64,000 bases of DNA, from NCBI RefSeq assembly GCF_022179225.1, contig NZ_BPQL01000066.1, positions 1 to 64,000 on the forward strand, in the 5' to 3' direction. Of this stretch, positions 43,060 to 51,749 are shown piece by piece. Origin of the DNA: Methylobacterium goesingense (lineage in GTDB: Bacteria; Pseudomonadota; Alphaproteobacteria; Rhizobiales; Beijerinckiaceae). The position numbers and the translations under genes were made by a program. The notes beneath the pieces were generated by a model. The model searched no databases. It had not been told where the DNA came from and saw only the letters and a program-made list of their open reading frames with translations. Position 1 is the first letter of the stretch, and every line of letters starts with the position of its first letter.

Positions 43060-44322
43060 ATGCGTCGGGTAGTGGTGACGGGCTTGGGGATGGTGACGCC
43101 GCTGGCCAGCGGGGTCGAGGCCACCTGGAGCCGGTTGATCGCCGGCGAGTCGGCGGCCAAAGTCGTGACGGCATTCCCCGTCGACGATCTCGCCTGCCGC
43201 ATCGCCTGTTCCGTGCCCTTCGGTGACGGCACGAACGACAGCTTCAACCCCGACGCCTTCATGGAGGCCAAGGAGCAGCGCAAGGTCGATCCGTTCATCG
43301 TCTACGCCATGGCGGCGGCAGGCGAAGCCCTGAACGACGCCGACTGGCACCCGACGAGCTACGAAGACCAGTGCGCCACCGGCGTCATGGTCGGCTCCGG
43401 CATCGGCGGCATCGGCGGCATCTACGACGCCTCCGTGACCCTGCACGACAAGGGCCCGCGCCGGATCTCCCCCTTCTTCATTCCCGGCCGCATCATCAAC
43501 CTGGCCTCCGGCCAGATCTCGATCGCGCACGGGCTCAAGGGCCCCAACCACGCGGTGGTGACGGCCTGCTCGACGGGCGCGCACGCCATCGGCGACGCGG
43601 CCCGGCTGATCCAGTTCGGCGATGCCGACGTCATGGTGGCGGGCGGCGCCGAATCACCCGTGAACCGCCTCGCGCTCGCGGGCTTCGCCGCCTGCCGCGC
43701 CCTCTCCACCGGCTTCAACGATGACCCGACCAAGGCCTCGCGCCCCTACGACAAGGATCGCGACGGCTTCGTGATGGGCGAAGGCGCCGGCGTCGTCGTG
43801 CTGGAAGAGTACGAGCACGCCAAGGCCCGCGGCGCCCGGATCTACGCCGAGGTGATCGGCTATGGCCTCACAGGCGACGCCTACCACATCACCTCGCCGG
43901 CCCCGGACGGCGACGGCGCCTTCCGCTGCATGAGCGCCGCTGTGAAGCGCGCCGGCATCCAGGCCAGCGACCTCGACTACATCAACGCCCACGGCACCTC
44001 GACGCCCATGGGCGACGAGCTGGAGCTGAAGGCCGTTGAGCGCCTGCTCGGCGACCACGCCGCCAAAGCGTCGATGTCCTCCACCAAGTCCTCCATCGGC
44101 CACCTCCTTGGCGCTGCCGGCTCCGTGGAAGCGATCTTTTCGATCCTGGCCATCCGCGACGGCATCCTTCCGCCGACCCTCAACCTCGACAATCCCTCCG
44201 TGGAGACCGCGATCGACCTCGTGCCGCACGAGGCCAAGCGCAAGCGGGTGGATACGGTGCTGTCGAATTCGTTCGGGTTTGGTGGGACGAATGCGAGCTT
44301 GGTGATGCGGCGAGTGGATTGA
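43060..44322 (+). CDS. fabF: 3-oxoacyl-[ACP] synthase II
   Basis: A 420-residue KAS II. The start MRRVVVTGLGMVTPL at 43060 is the family N-terminus. The catalytic triad is visible: Cys in VTACSTGAHAIGDA, His in NAHGTSTPMGD and His in SIGHLLGAAGSVEA. It condenses malonyl-ACP with acyl-ACP. In related genomes mltG normally follows directly; here an AT-rich pair of genes on the other strand comes in between, ending 3 bases from the fabF stop. Confidence 0.96.
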   Translation: MRRVVVTGLGMVTPLASGVEATWSRLIAGESAAKVVTAFPVDDLACRIACSVPFGDGTNDSFNPDAFMEAKEQRKVDPFIVYAMAAAGEALNDADWHPTSYEDQCATGVMVGSGIGGIGGIYDASVTLHDKGPRRISPFFIPGRIINLASGQISIAHGLKGPNHAVVTACSTGAHAIGDAARLIQFGDADVMVAGGAESPVNRLALAGFAACRALSTGFNDDPTKASRPYDKDRDGFVMGEGAGVVVLEEYEHAKARGARIYAEVIGYGLTGDAYHITSPAPDGDGAFRCMSAAVKRAGIQASDLDYINAHGTSTPMGDELELKAVERLLGDHAAKASMSSTKSSIGHLLGAAGSVEAIFSILAIRDGILPPTLNLDNPSVETAIDLVPHEAKRKRVDTVLSNSFGFGGTNASLVMRRVD

Positions 44323-44325
44323 GAC

Positions 44326-45225
44326 TCAGGCTGTTTCCAGATACGCGTTCAGCTCTGGTAAACCCTCAAGGTATGGCCGACTCTGCGAGAAACAGTACGA
44401 GCCTATTTTTGAGAGTAAACTTTCCAGCGAAATTTGCTTTGTACCGCCTATTTGGGCCGCAACATACTTTACAGACATGCGAAGCATCTGCAGCGCGATT
44501 TTCCCTTTTATCCAGTATTTATAGTCAATAGCTTTAAAGCACTTGCATAAAGAAACGATATCGGAGCGACGAAATTCAAAATCGTCAGATTTTATTTGTC
44601 TGGCGATTTTCTCTATTCGATTTCGTTCTTTCACGATCTTATCTTCGTTAGAATTGTATCGAGAAAAGTCACTGATACTCAATTTTTGTAGTTCAACATC
44701 TACTTCCCTAGCCCGCATGTGACAAAACAGGGCCATTGGCGCTAAAAGGTTCCGTGCGAGCACTGCCATAGTACTGTCTATCGAGCTCACGATATTATCA
44801 CGAGCACCCCCCTTAATGGCAGTTGGTATAAATTTTTCGATAAGATATCGAATATACGCCCCTTCCGCAAAGTAGCTCTCTATTGAATAGTATTTAGTTA
44901 CAAACATATCGTTGGGTAATTTATTATTAAATTCGTCAAAATCTCTGTCTCGCAAATACAATATTTTATGCGGATTTATCTTTAATTCGTAATCGTCAAT
45001 AAAACTCTTGACTTCTGCCATCGCTTTCTTCCCGCCACATGTATAAATGCGTAGGGCGTGTCCAGTAAAGTGTGAAGAAAGGAAGTCGAAATAGAAAGGG
45101 GGATCATCGACACCCTCAAAAAAAACGATAACATCGTCAGATTTGTATTCACTATTTATAAACTCAAGGACTGTGGCATTAACGTTGCTCTGCTCTTTAA
45201 TGAGTAGTTCGGCAAAATCAATCAT
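44326..45225 (-). CDS. DUF4435 (TOPRIM-like) protein, AriB-like
   Basis: A 299-residue DUF4435 protein. TOPRIM-like features: VIVFFEGVDDPPFYFDFL (Glu, residues about 30-45), ILYLRDRDFDEF (DxD, near 90) and YYSIESYFAEG (near 115). In PARIS anti-phage loci the DUF4435 protein AriB is the toxic nuclease, held inactive by the ATPase AriA and released on infection to cleave host tRNA. The frame is intact. The ATG at 45225 follows the ATPase stop by one base; a GTG at 45237 is an alternative. The DNA is strikingly AT-rich compared with fabF and mltG, pointing to transfer. PARIS identity is inferred from the two-gene architecture. Confidence 0.8.
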   Translation of the reverse strand: MIDFAELLIKEQSNVNATVLEFINSEYKSDDVIVFFEGVDDPPFYFDFLSSHFTGHALRIYTCGGKKAMAEVKSFIDDYELKINPHKILYLRDRDFDEFNNKLPNDMFVTKYYSIESYFAEGAYIRYLIEKFIPTAIKGGARDNIVSSIDSTMAVLARNLLAPMALFCHMRAREVDVELQKLSISDFSRYNSNEDKIVKERNRIEKIARQIKSDDFEFRRSDIVSLCKCFKAIDYKYWIKGKIALQMLRMSVKYVAAQIGGTKQISLESLLSKIGSYCFSQSRPYLEGLPELNAYLETA

Positions 45226-45226
45226 T

Positions 45227-46594
45227 TTACTGTACACTTAGCTTTCTAACATCAACGATCTGGTTGCGAACCTCATTATCAAAGACAAACGGGCTGTGAG
45301 TTACTGCAAATAACTGACTACACCTTCCCGCTCGCAAGTATGTCAGGCAAAAACTTTCTTTGCCAGGGCACCGAAAGCGATAGCTCGGGCTCATCGATTA
45401 TAACTATATTTTCCTGATCTCGCAGTAGATGCAGGTATGCAAACATGGATACGATCTGTTTTTCTCCCGATGACAAATCATCTAGGAATAATTCTTTTTT
45501 CAATCCTGAACTTTCAAGGTGGAATTCGTAGTTTCGATAAATTACTTGCTTATTATCCGCTATGTATCGAGATACGACGTTCGTAAAATCTACGAATGGG
45601 CGCTCCTCTTCATTCATTTGAACATATACATTCAACATTTTTTCGACAAAAAATCCTAGATATTGCATATCTTTCGACGGCTTCCCTCTCTTTCGCTCTC
45701 TCAGCGACGTTATATCTTTAAACAGGATATTTTTATCTTTTTCCGAGATTAATTGGTCATCAAGACGCGCAACGAACTCCGAAATAATACTAGCATCAAG
45801 GTCGCGTATAATACTGATAGAGTAATCCTTGATTTTCCCCTGCACCATATCTCGGATATATTCCTGCGCAGCAGCATTTGACTTAGTCTTAGATAGTGCA
45901 TTTAGATTTTTCGTGTATTCAAGTATCAGGTTTTTAACATCATCCATGCCGAAGCTGACGATTTCTTGAAATGTAGCACCCCGCCTTGCGAGTGATTGGT
46001 TGGGGTTCAATCGGGTGCGCATCCGATCTTCAATATCGGGAAATATTGACCTTAAATCCTTTTCAATACGTCGATAAGTTGGAAGGTATAGAACCCGGCC
46101 TAAGTTTAATGACTCAAGTTGCCTTTCTGCATCAATGACCTTTGAGCGGAACAAATCGGAAGTTTCGCTTTGTATCATCCGTCGAAGGCGAATGACTTCA
46201 GATGTGGGAACTCCGAGCAACGTTGAATAATATTCGGCTTCAGCTTTCGAAATTCTTGATGAAGAAACAAAATCAGTAAACTTATTAGAATTTCTCAGTG
46301 TAGATATGTATCGATTTAGTCGAGGAGAGATATTATCGGAATTTTCAAAGTCAACCAAATCCAATCGCGACAATACAATTTTTATATCGCCAGCGATCAG
46401 CTCGACATCAGAGAAACTATATTCGATCAGCCTGGACCATTGCTTGTAATAAATAAATAAAATATATTTATGAATGTACTTTTCCCCGTTCCATTTTGGC
46501 CAACAATAATACTGACATTGCCTTTTACATCAAGTTTGTAATTTACATTTCCAAGGATATTATTTGCCCTAAAGCTCCTAATTGGAGTTTTCAT
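45227..46594 (-). pseudogene. AAA/ABC-type ATPase, AriA-like, with two frameshifts
   Basis: Reconstructed length about 455 residues, in three pieces. Piece 1 starts at the ATG at 46594 (MKTPIRSFRANNILGNV), has Walker A VGQNGTGKST, and stops at 46427. Piece 2, one frame away, runs to a TAG at 45318. It contains a coiled-coil middle, the signature LSSGEKQ and Walker B ENIVIIDEPELSLS. Piece 3, back in the first frame, has the switch-His LFAVTHSPFVFD and stops at 45227. The first break lies at a TTTA tetranucleotide repeat (about 46448-46463), the second at GGGAAGG near 45323. The frames compensate, so removing both restores one ORF. It could be decay, phase variation or sequencing error. It is the partner of the DUF4435 gene. 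Confidence 0.78.
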
Positions 46595-46835
46595 CACATA
46601 TGCCCATGCTACCCGAGATATCACTCTAGATTGCACTTTTATGCATTGCAACACTGTCGCTACAAGTAGCTCCGGTGAAGTCGGTTTGCTCACAACTCAT
46701 AGGAGCCTCCGCCACAAAACCCACCAAGTTCGCGCGCCAGAGTGCCAGCCCCCTGCGCCCACCCCCTCGACTCGGGCGCGCGGATTCCCCAACACTCCGG
46801 CGGCGGCCGGGGCGGGGACCTGAGGCCCGAACAGG

Positions 46836-48203
46836 ATGTCCATGTTCTTCCGCAAACGCCCAGAACCGGCGCCGACGCCGATCCCCTCCGACGAGCCGGC
46901 CCTGCCCAATCGCCTGTCGCCGCGCAGCCCCTCCGAGGCGATCAAGCCCACCGCCGCGCCGCCGCCGCCCGACCGTCCGGTTCGTGAGCGCGGCGGGCTG
47001 CTCGCCCGCATCTCCGGCCTGCTCACCGCCTCCGTGGTGCTGGCCATCGCGGTGATGATCGGCGTGACGCTGTTCGAGCGCCAGACCAAGGAGCCGGGGC
47101 CGCTGCCCGCCGACAAGGTCGTGGTGATCCCGCCCCGCAGCGGCACCACCGAGATCGCCGAGGCCCTGAGCCGCGAGGGCGTCATCAGCCACACCGCTCT
47201 GTTCGAGTGGGCGGCCCGGCTCTCCGGCAAGGCGCTGAAGGCCGGCGAGTACACCTTCAAGGCGCATGCCAGCATCGGCGAGGCCATCGACACCCTGGCC
47301 TCCGGCCGGCAGGTGCAGCACGCCATCACCTTCCCGGAGGGGCTGACCTCCGAGCAGATCGTGGTGCGCCTCAACGACAACGACGTGCTCACGGGCGACA
47401 TCAACGAGATCCCCCCCGAGGGCTCGCTCCTGCCCGACACCTACAAGTTCGAGCGCGGCGCCACCCGCCAGCAGATCGTCAACCTCATGCGCGCCAAGCA
47501 GCGCGAGGTCCTGAACCAGATCTGGCTGCGCCGCTCGGCCGAGATTCCCGTGAAGACGCCCGCCGAGATGGTGACGCTCGCCTCCATCGTCGAGAAGGAG
47601 ACGGGCCGGGCCGACGAGCGGCCCCGTGTGGCGGGCGTGTTCGTCAACCGCCTCAACAAGCGCATGAAGCTGCAATCCGACCCCACCATCGTGTACGGGC
47701 TGGTGGGCGGGCGCGGCACCCTCGGGCGCGGCATCCAGCGCTCCGAGATCGAGCGCGCCACGCCCTACAACACCTACGTGATCGAGGGCCTGCCCCCGGG
47801 CCCCATCGCCAATCCGGGCCGCGCGGCGCTCGAAGCCGTCGCCAACCCCTCGCGCACCAAGGACCTGTTCTTCGTGGCCGACGGCACCGGCGGCCACGCC
47901 TTCGCCGAGACCCTGGAGGGCCATTCCCGCAACGTCGCCCGCTGGCGCCAGGTCGAGAAGGCCCGCCAGGCCCCGACCCCGGACGCAGCGGTGGACAAGG
48001 CCGATCCGCCGGGCGCCCCCGCCGTGCCCGGCACCGCCTCGGCCTACGCGCCGGACGGCACCAACATGGCGGCGACGCCCGAGCCCGGCGCCGTGCGCCC
48101 CAAGGCCTTCGACGCCTCGGAGGGGACCCGCCTCGACCCCTTGCGGAACAAGACCTTCGACCTGAATTCGCCCAAGACCGTGCCGGTGCTCAAGCAGCCG
48201 TAG
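46836..48203 (+). CDS. mltG: Endolytic murein transglycosylase MltG
   Basis: A 455-residue YceG/MltG. It has a cytosolic proline-rich N-terminus (residues 1-50), one membrane helix (about 53-75; LLTASVVLAIAVMIGVTLF), LysM-like and catalytic domains. The catalytic Glu is in ASIVEKETGR (near residue 250), followed by LQSDPTIVYG and NTYVIEGLPPGPI. The C-terminal tail is low-complexity. It cleaves nascent glycan strands to set their length. The mltG-yicC-gmk order is conserved in alphaproteobacteria. Confidence 0.95.
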   Translation: MSMFFRKRPEPAPTPIPSDEPALPNRLSPRSPSEAIKPTAAPPPPDRPVRERGGLLARISGLLTASVVLAIAVMIGVTLFERQTKEPGPLPADKVVVIPPRSGTTEIAEALSREGVISHTALFEWAARLSGKALKAGEYTFKAHASIGEAIDTLASGRQVQHAITFPEGLTSEQIVVRLNDNDVLTGDINEIPPEGSLLPDTYKFERGATRQQIVNLMRAKQREVLNQIWLRRSAEIPVKTPAEMVTLASIVEKETGRADERPRVAGVFVNRLNKRMKLQSDPTIVYGLVGGRGTLGRGIQRSEIERATPYNTYVIEGLPPGPIANPGRAALEAVANPSRTKDLFFVADGTGGHAFAETLEGHSRNVARWRQVEKARQAPTPDAAVDKADPPGAPAVPGTASAYAPDGTNMAATPEPGAVRPKAFDASEGTRLDPLRNKTFDLNSPKTVPVLKQP

Positions 48204-48216
48204 GGAGAGCGACACC

Positions 48217-49095
48217 ATGATCCTCTCCAGCATGACCGGGTTCGCCCGGGCGTCCGGCACCACCGGACCGGTGCAGTGGGCCTGGGAGGTCCGCAGCGTG
48301 AACGGGCGCGGCCTCGATGTGCGCCTGCGGGTGCCGAACGGCTACGACGCCGTCGGCGAGGTCGCCCGCACGGCCCTCCAGAAGACCCTGACCCGGGGCC
48401 AGTGCCAGCTGAACCTCAGCCTGACCCGCGCCGATACGGCGCCCCGCGTGCGGATCAACGAGGCGCTGCTCGCCGACCTCGCCGCGGCGATCGCCTGCGT
48501 GCCGCGCCCCGAGGGCATCGCGCCCGCCACCCTCGACGGGCTCCTGTCGGTCCGGGGCGTGGTCGAGGCCGACGAGGAGCCGGGCGCCGACACCGAGGCG
48601 CTCGCCCGGGATCTGGCCGAGGGCGTGGTCCGGCTGGTGGCCGACCTCGTGGAGGCCCGCCGCGCCGAGGGCCGCGCCCTCCTCGGGGTGATCGAGGGCC
48701 AGCGCGCCGAGATGGCCCGGCTGACGGCGCTCGCCGAAGCCTGCCCGGCCCGGAAGCCCGAGGCCGTGAAGGCGCGTCTCGCCGCCGCCGTGGCGAGCCT
48801 CGTGGAGGCCGGCGGGCTCGACCCCGACCGCCTGCACCAGGAAGCGGTGCTGCTCGCCGCGAAGGCCGACGTGCGGGAGGAACTCGACCGCCTGCAGGCG
48901 CATCTGGCCAGCGCCGCCGAACTCCTGGCCGCGGGCGGCCCCATCGGCCGCAAGCTCGATTTCCTGGCTCAGGAGCTCGGGCGCGAGGCCAATACCCTGT
49001 GCGCCAAGGCCAACGACATCACCCTGTCGCGGATCGGACTCGACTTGAAGGCCGTGGTGGAGCAATTCCGGGAGCAGGTTCAGAACGTCGAGTAG
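48217..49095 (+). CDS. yicC: YicC family endoribonuclease
   Basis: A 292-residue YicC. The start MILSSMTGFARA and RSVNGRGLDVRLRVP are the N-terminal family block; the C-terminal LDFLAQELGREANTLCAK and NDITLSR are the highly conserved end. E. coli YicC is an RNase acting on small RNAs. It starts 13 bases after mltG and ends 11 before gmk. Confidence 0.94.
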   Translation: MILSSMTGFARASGTTGPVQWAWEVRSVNGRGLDVRLRVPNGYDAVGEVARTALQKTLTRGQCQLNLSLTRADTAPRVRINEALLADLAAAIACVPRPEGIAPATLDGLLSVRGVVEADEEPGADTEALARDLAEGVVRLVADLVEARRAEGRALLGVIEGQRAEMARLTALAEACPARKPEAVKARLAAAVASLVEAGGLDPDRLHQEAVLLAAKADVREELDRLQAHLASAAELLAAGGPIGRKLDFLAQELGREANTLCAKANDITLSRIGLDLKAVVEQFREQVQNVE

Positions 49096-49106
49096 GTTTT
49101 TCTCAG

Positions 49107-49769
49107 ATGCAGGCCCCCACGAAGGAGAATGCGACGACGATCGGGCGGCGCGGGTTCATCCTCATCCTGTCCTCCCCCTCCGGTGCGGGCAAGACCACGC
49201 TGACGCGCCAGCTGGCGTCCGATCACACATGGGGCCTCGACGTCTCGATCTCGGTGACGACCCGCCAGCGCCGCCCCTCCGAGATCGACGGCAAGCACTA
49301 CCAGTTCATCGACCGCGAGGCCTTCGACGCGCTGCGCAGCGCCGACAACCTCCTCGAATGGGCCGAGGTGCACGGCAATTTCTACGGCACCCCGCGCAAG
49401 CCCGTGGAAAAGGTGCTGGGCGTCGGCCGGGACATGATCTTCGACATCGACTACCAGGGCACCCGGCAGGTGCGGGCCAAGCTCACCGACGACGTGGTCA
49501 CGGTGTTCATCCTGCCGCCCTCGCTGGCCGAGTTGCGCCACCGCCTGGAGCGCCGGGCCGAGGATTCGCCGGACACCATCGAGAAGCGCCTCGCCAACGC
49601 CCGGATGGAGATCCAGCGCTGGAGCGAGTACGACTACGTCATCGTCAACGACGACCTCGACGACGCCTTCCGCTCCCTGGAGGGAATCCTTATCGCCGAG
49701 CGCCTGAAGCGCGCCCGCCGCACCGGCCTGACCACCTTCGTGGAAGGGCTCCTGGCCGAGCCGGATTGA
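49107..49769 (+). CDS. gmk: Guanylate kinase
   Basis: A 220-residue GMP kinase. P-loop LSSPSGAGKTTL (near residue 25), SVTTRQRRPSEIDGKHY (GMP binding), HGNFYGTP, DIDYQGTRQV. It phosphorylates GMP to GDP. The ATG at 49107 is preferred; upstream frames run into yicC. Confidence 0.97.
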   Translation: MQAPTKENATTIGRRGFILILSSPSGAGKTTLTRQLASDHTWGLDVSISVTTRQRRPSEIDGKHYQFIDREAFDALRSADNLLEWAEVHGNFYGTPRKPVEKVLGVGRDMIFDIDYQGTRQVRAKLTDDVVTVFILPPSLAELRHRLERRAEDSPDTIEKRLANARMEIQRWSEYDYVIVNDDLDDAFRSLEGILIAERLKRARRTGLTTFVEGLLAEPD

Positions 49770-49803
49770 GGCGATTTCCGGCGGATCGCTTCGGGCCGCC
49801 GGC

Positions 49804-51456
49804 CTATTCCTCGGCGCCGATCCCGCGCAGGGGCGCGGTGAGTTCGCAGACGAGGCCCGTCTCCGCATAGGTGGTGCTTACCGTGCCCCCCACCGCGCCG
49901 GCCAAGCCCCGCGCGATCAGCCGGCTACCGAACCCCCGGTGCGAGGGGGCGGCGACCGCCGGGCCGCCGCGCTCGGTCCAGCACAGGGACAGCATCGCCT
50001 CGGGGCCGCTCTCGTCCACGGACCAGGCGACGGTCACGGTGCCGGTGGGGCAGGACAGGGCGCCGTACTTGGCGGCGTTCGTGCCGAGTTCGTGCATCAT
50101 CAGGGCGAGCGACAGGGCGGCCTGGGAGCCGACTTGGACATAGGGGCCTTCGCACCGCAGGCGCTCCGAGCCGGCATCGTCGTGAATCGCGAGGGCTCCC
50201 CGGATGACGGCCGCGATGCTGGCGCTCTCCCGGGTGCCGGCGAGGAGCAGGTCGTGGGCCTTGCTCATGGCGATCAGCCGGTCGGCCAGGACGTCCTTGG
50301 CCGTCTCCAGGTCGGGGGCAGTGCGCAGGGTCTGGGTGGCGATGGCCTGGACCATGGCCAGCATGTTCTTCATGCGGTGGCTGAGTTCGCGATTGAGCAC
50401 CGCCTGCTGCTCCTCGGCGCGCAGCCGCGCGATGCCGACCTGGACGCGGTCCGCGACGTTGCGGACGAAGGCGACCTCCTCGGGCCGCCACACGCGGGGC
50501 GCCGCGCTGTGCACGAAGAACAGCCCGACGCTGCGCCCGCGCTCGCGCACCGGGACGTTGAGCAGGGCGCCCACCGGCATGCGGGCTCCGTCCGCGGCGC
50601 TAACCAGGGCGCGGGGATCGTTCGCCATGGCGTCGACCACGAGGGTCTCGCCGCGCGACAGACTTGGACCGAAGGTCTCGTGGTTGAGGGAGCGGTGGCG
50701 CCCCACCAGGCTCTCCGAGCCGGCGGTCGTCCAATCGCGATGGATGGTGATGATGCCACCGGTGGCGTCGAGTTCGCCGTAACCGGTCCGGTTCGCCTCC
50801 AGGGTCTGCCCCACGATCTCGGCCGCCCGGTGGGTCATGGCGGGGATCGACGATTCGTTACGCAGGAAATCCCCGAGTTCGATCAGGGCGGCGCGCCGCA
50901 GCGAGGCCGCGCGAGCGTAGATTTCCTCCGCCTTGACCAGGGCGATCTGGCGGCGCTCGCCGAGCAGAATCGTGACCTGGCGCCCGAGGCGGCGCAGCCC
51001 GTCCGCCTGATCCTCCGTCAGCCCATCCGGGCGCGGCTGGTGGTCGAGCACGCACAGGCTGCCGAGAACCTGGCCGCTCGGCATCCGCAGGGGCGCCCCG
51101 GCATAGAAGCGGACATGCGGTTCGCCCGTGACGAGGGGGTTCCGGGCGGTGCGGGGGTCGCTCGCGAGATCGGGGATGACGAGGAGGTCGGGCTCGCTCA
51201 GGGCATAGACGCAGACGGACGCGCTCAGATCCGTCTCGCAGGGCGGGAAGCCGGCGCGCGCCTTGAACCATTGCCGGTTGCCGTCGACGAGGCTGACCAG
51301 GGCAACCGGGGCTCCGCACAGGAGCCGGGCCAATTGAACGACGTCGTCGTACGCCTGCTCCGGAGGGGTATCGAGGATCTGGAGCCCGGCCAGTTCGTCG
51401 AGCCGCACAGCATCGGATGTATCCGGCCTGATGCTCTGGTCGAGATGGCAGCTCAT
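49804..51456 (-). CDS. GAF-GAF HWE-family histidine kinase
   Basis: A 550-residue soluble kinase. GAF domain 1 (residues about 15-150), a linker helix, GAF domain 2 (about 185-325), then an HWE kinase core: phospho-acceptor His in NRELSHRMKNMLAMVQ (near residue 355), MMHELGTNAAKYGAL and the HWE-type WTERGG, and a GFGSRLIARGL lid. No receiver or HTH nearby, so it is an orphan. HWE kinases often signal to PhyR/NepR or single receivers. The ATG at 51456 fits the first GAF; an upstream reading adds 42 unlikely residues. Confidence 0.9.
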   Translation of the reverse strand: MSCHLDQSIRPDTSDAVRLDELAGLQILDTPPEQAYDDVVQLARLLCGAPVALVSLVDGNRQWFKARAGFPPCETDLSASVCVYALSEPDLLVIPDLASDPRTARNPLVTGEPHVRFYAGAPLRMPSGQVLGSLCVLDHQPRPDGLTEDQADGLRRLGRQVTILLGERRQIALVKAEEIYARAASLRRAALIELGDFLRNESSIPAMTHRAAEIVGQTLEANRTGYGELDATGGIITIHRDWTTAGSESLVGRHRSLNHETFGPSLSRGETLVVDAMANDPRALVSAADGARMPVGALLNVPVRERGRSVGLFFVHSAAPRVWRPEEVAFVRNVADRVQVGIARLRAEEQQAVLNRELSHRMKNMLAMVQAIATQTLRTAPDLETAKDVLADRLIAMSKAHDLLLAGTRESASIAAVIRGALAIHDDAGSERLRCEGPYVQVGSQAALSLALMMHELGTNAAKYGALSCPTGTVTVAWSVDESGPEAMLSLCWTERGGPAVAAPSHRGFGSRLIARGLAGAVGGTVSTTYAETGLVCELTAPLRGIGAEE

Positions 51457-51647
51457 GAAGGGAACTTTCCCCAACGACGCGCCGTTATGTCTCTCGTTCT
51501 GCACCATGTCACTCGGCGCGAGCGGTTCCGGCCGGGACTTGGCGACGCATCTTCGCTCGAGTGTCGCGACGATTCTGGACACGTCGCCGTTCGGGTATTT
51601 CCAAAGCCTGCGGCCGCTCCCCTTATTTCAGCGCCACAAAGCGGAAC

Positions 51648-51677
51648 GGCGCCCGCGATCAGAGGATCGCGAGCGCC
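51648..51677. repeat. Long hairpin between Hint and HWE-kinase genes
   Basis: GGCGCCCGCGATC (51648-51660) pairs with GATCGCGAGCGCC (51665-51677) with one mismatch and an AGAG loop. There is no T-run on either strand. It may stop or stabilise the Hint transcript, whose stop is 70 bases upstream on the minus strand. Confidence 0.45.
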
Positions 51678-51749
51678 GGTCGTGTCTGGGACCCGGCCGC
51701 CGGAATGGTGGCCGGGTCGTCGCGTCCGTCGTCCGGACGGGTCCGTTCT

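Noticed and set aside
45318-46470. Programmed ribosomal frameshifting in the AriA-like ATPase
   Set aside because: No slippery heptamer with a downstream structure is visible at either break; mutation, repeat variation or base-call error is more likely.
46626-48263. A 545-codon - strand frame over mltG
   Set aside because: Antisense to mltG, Gly/His-rich, and it crosses the boundary of the AT-rich insert.
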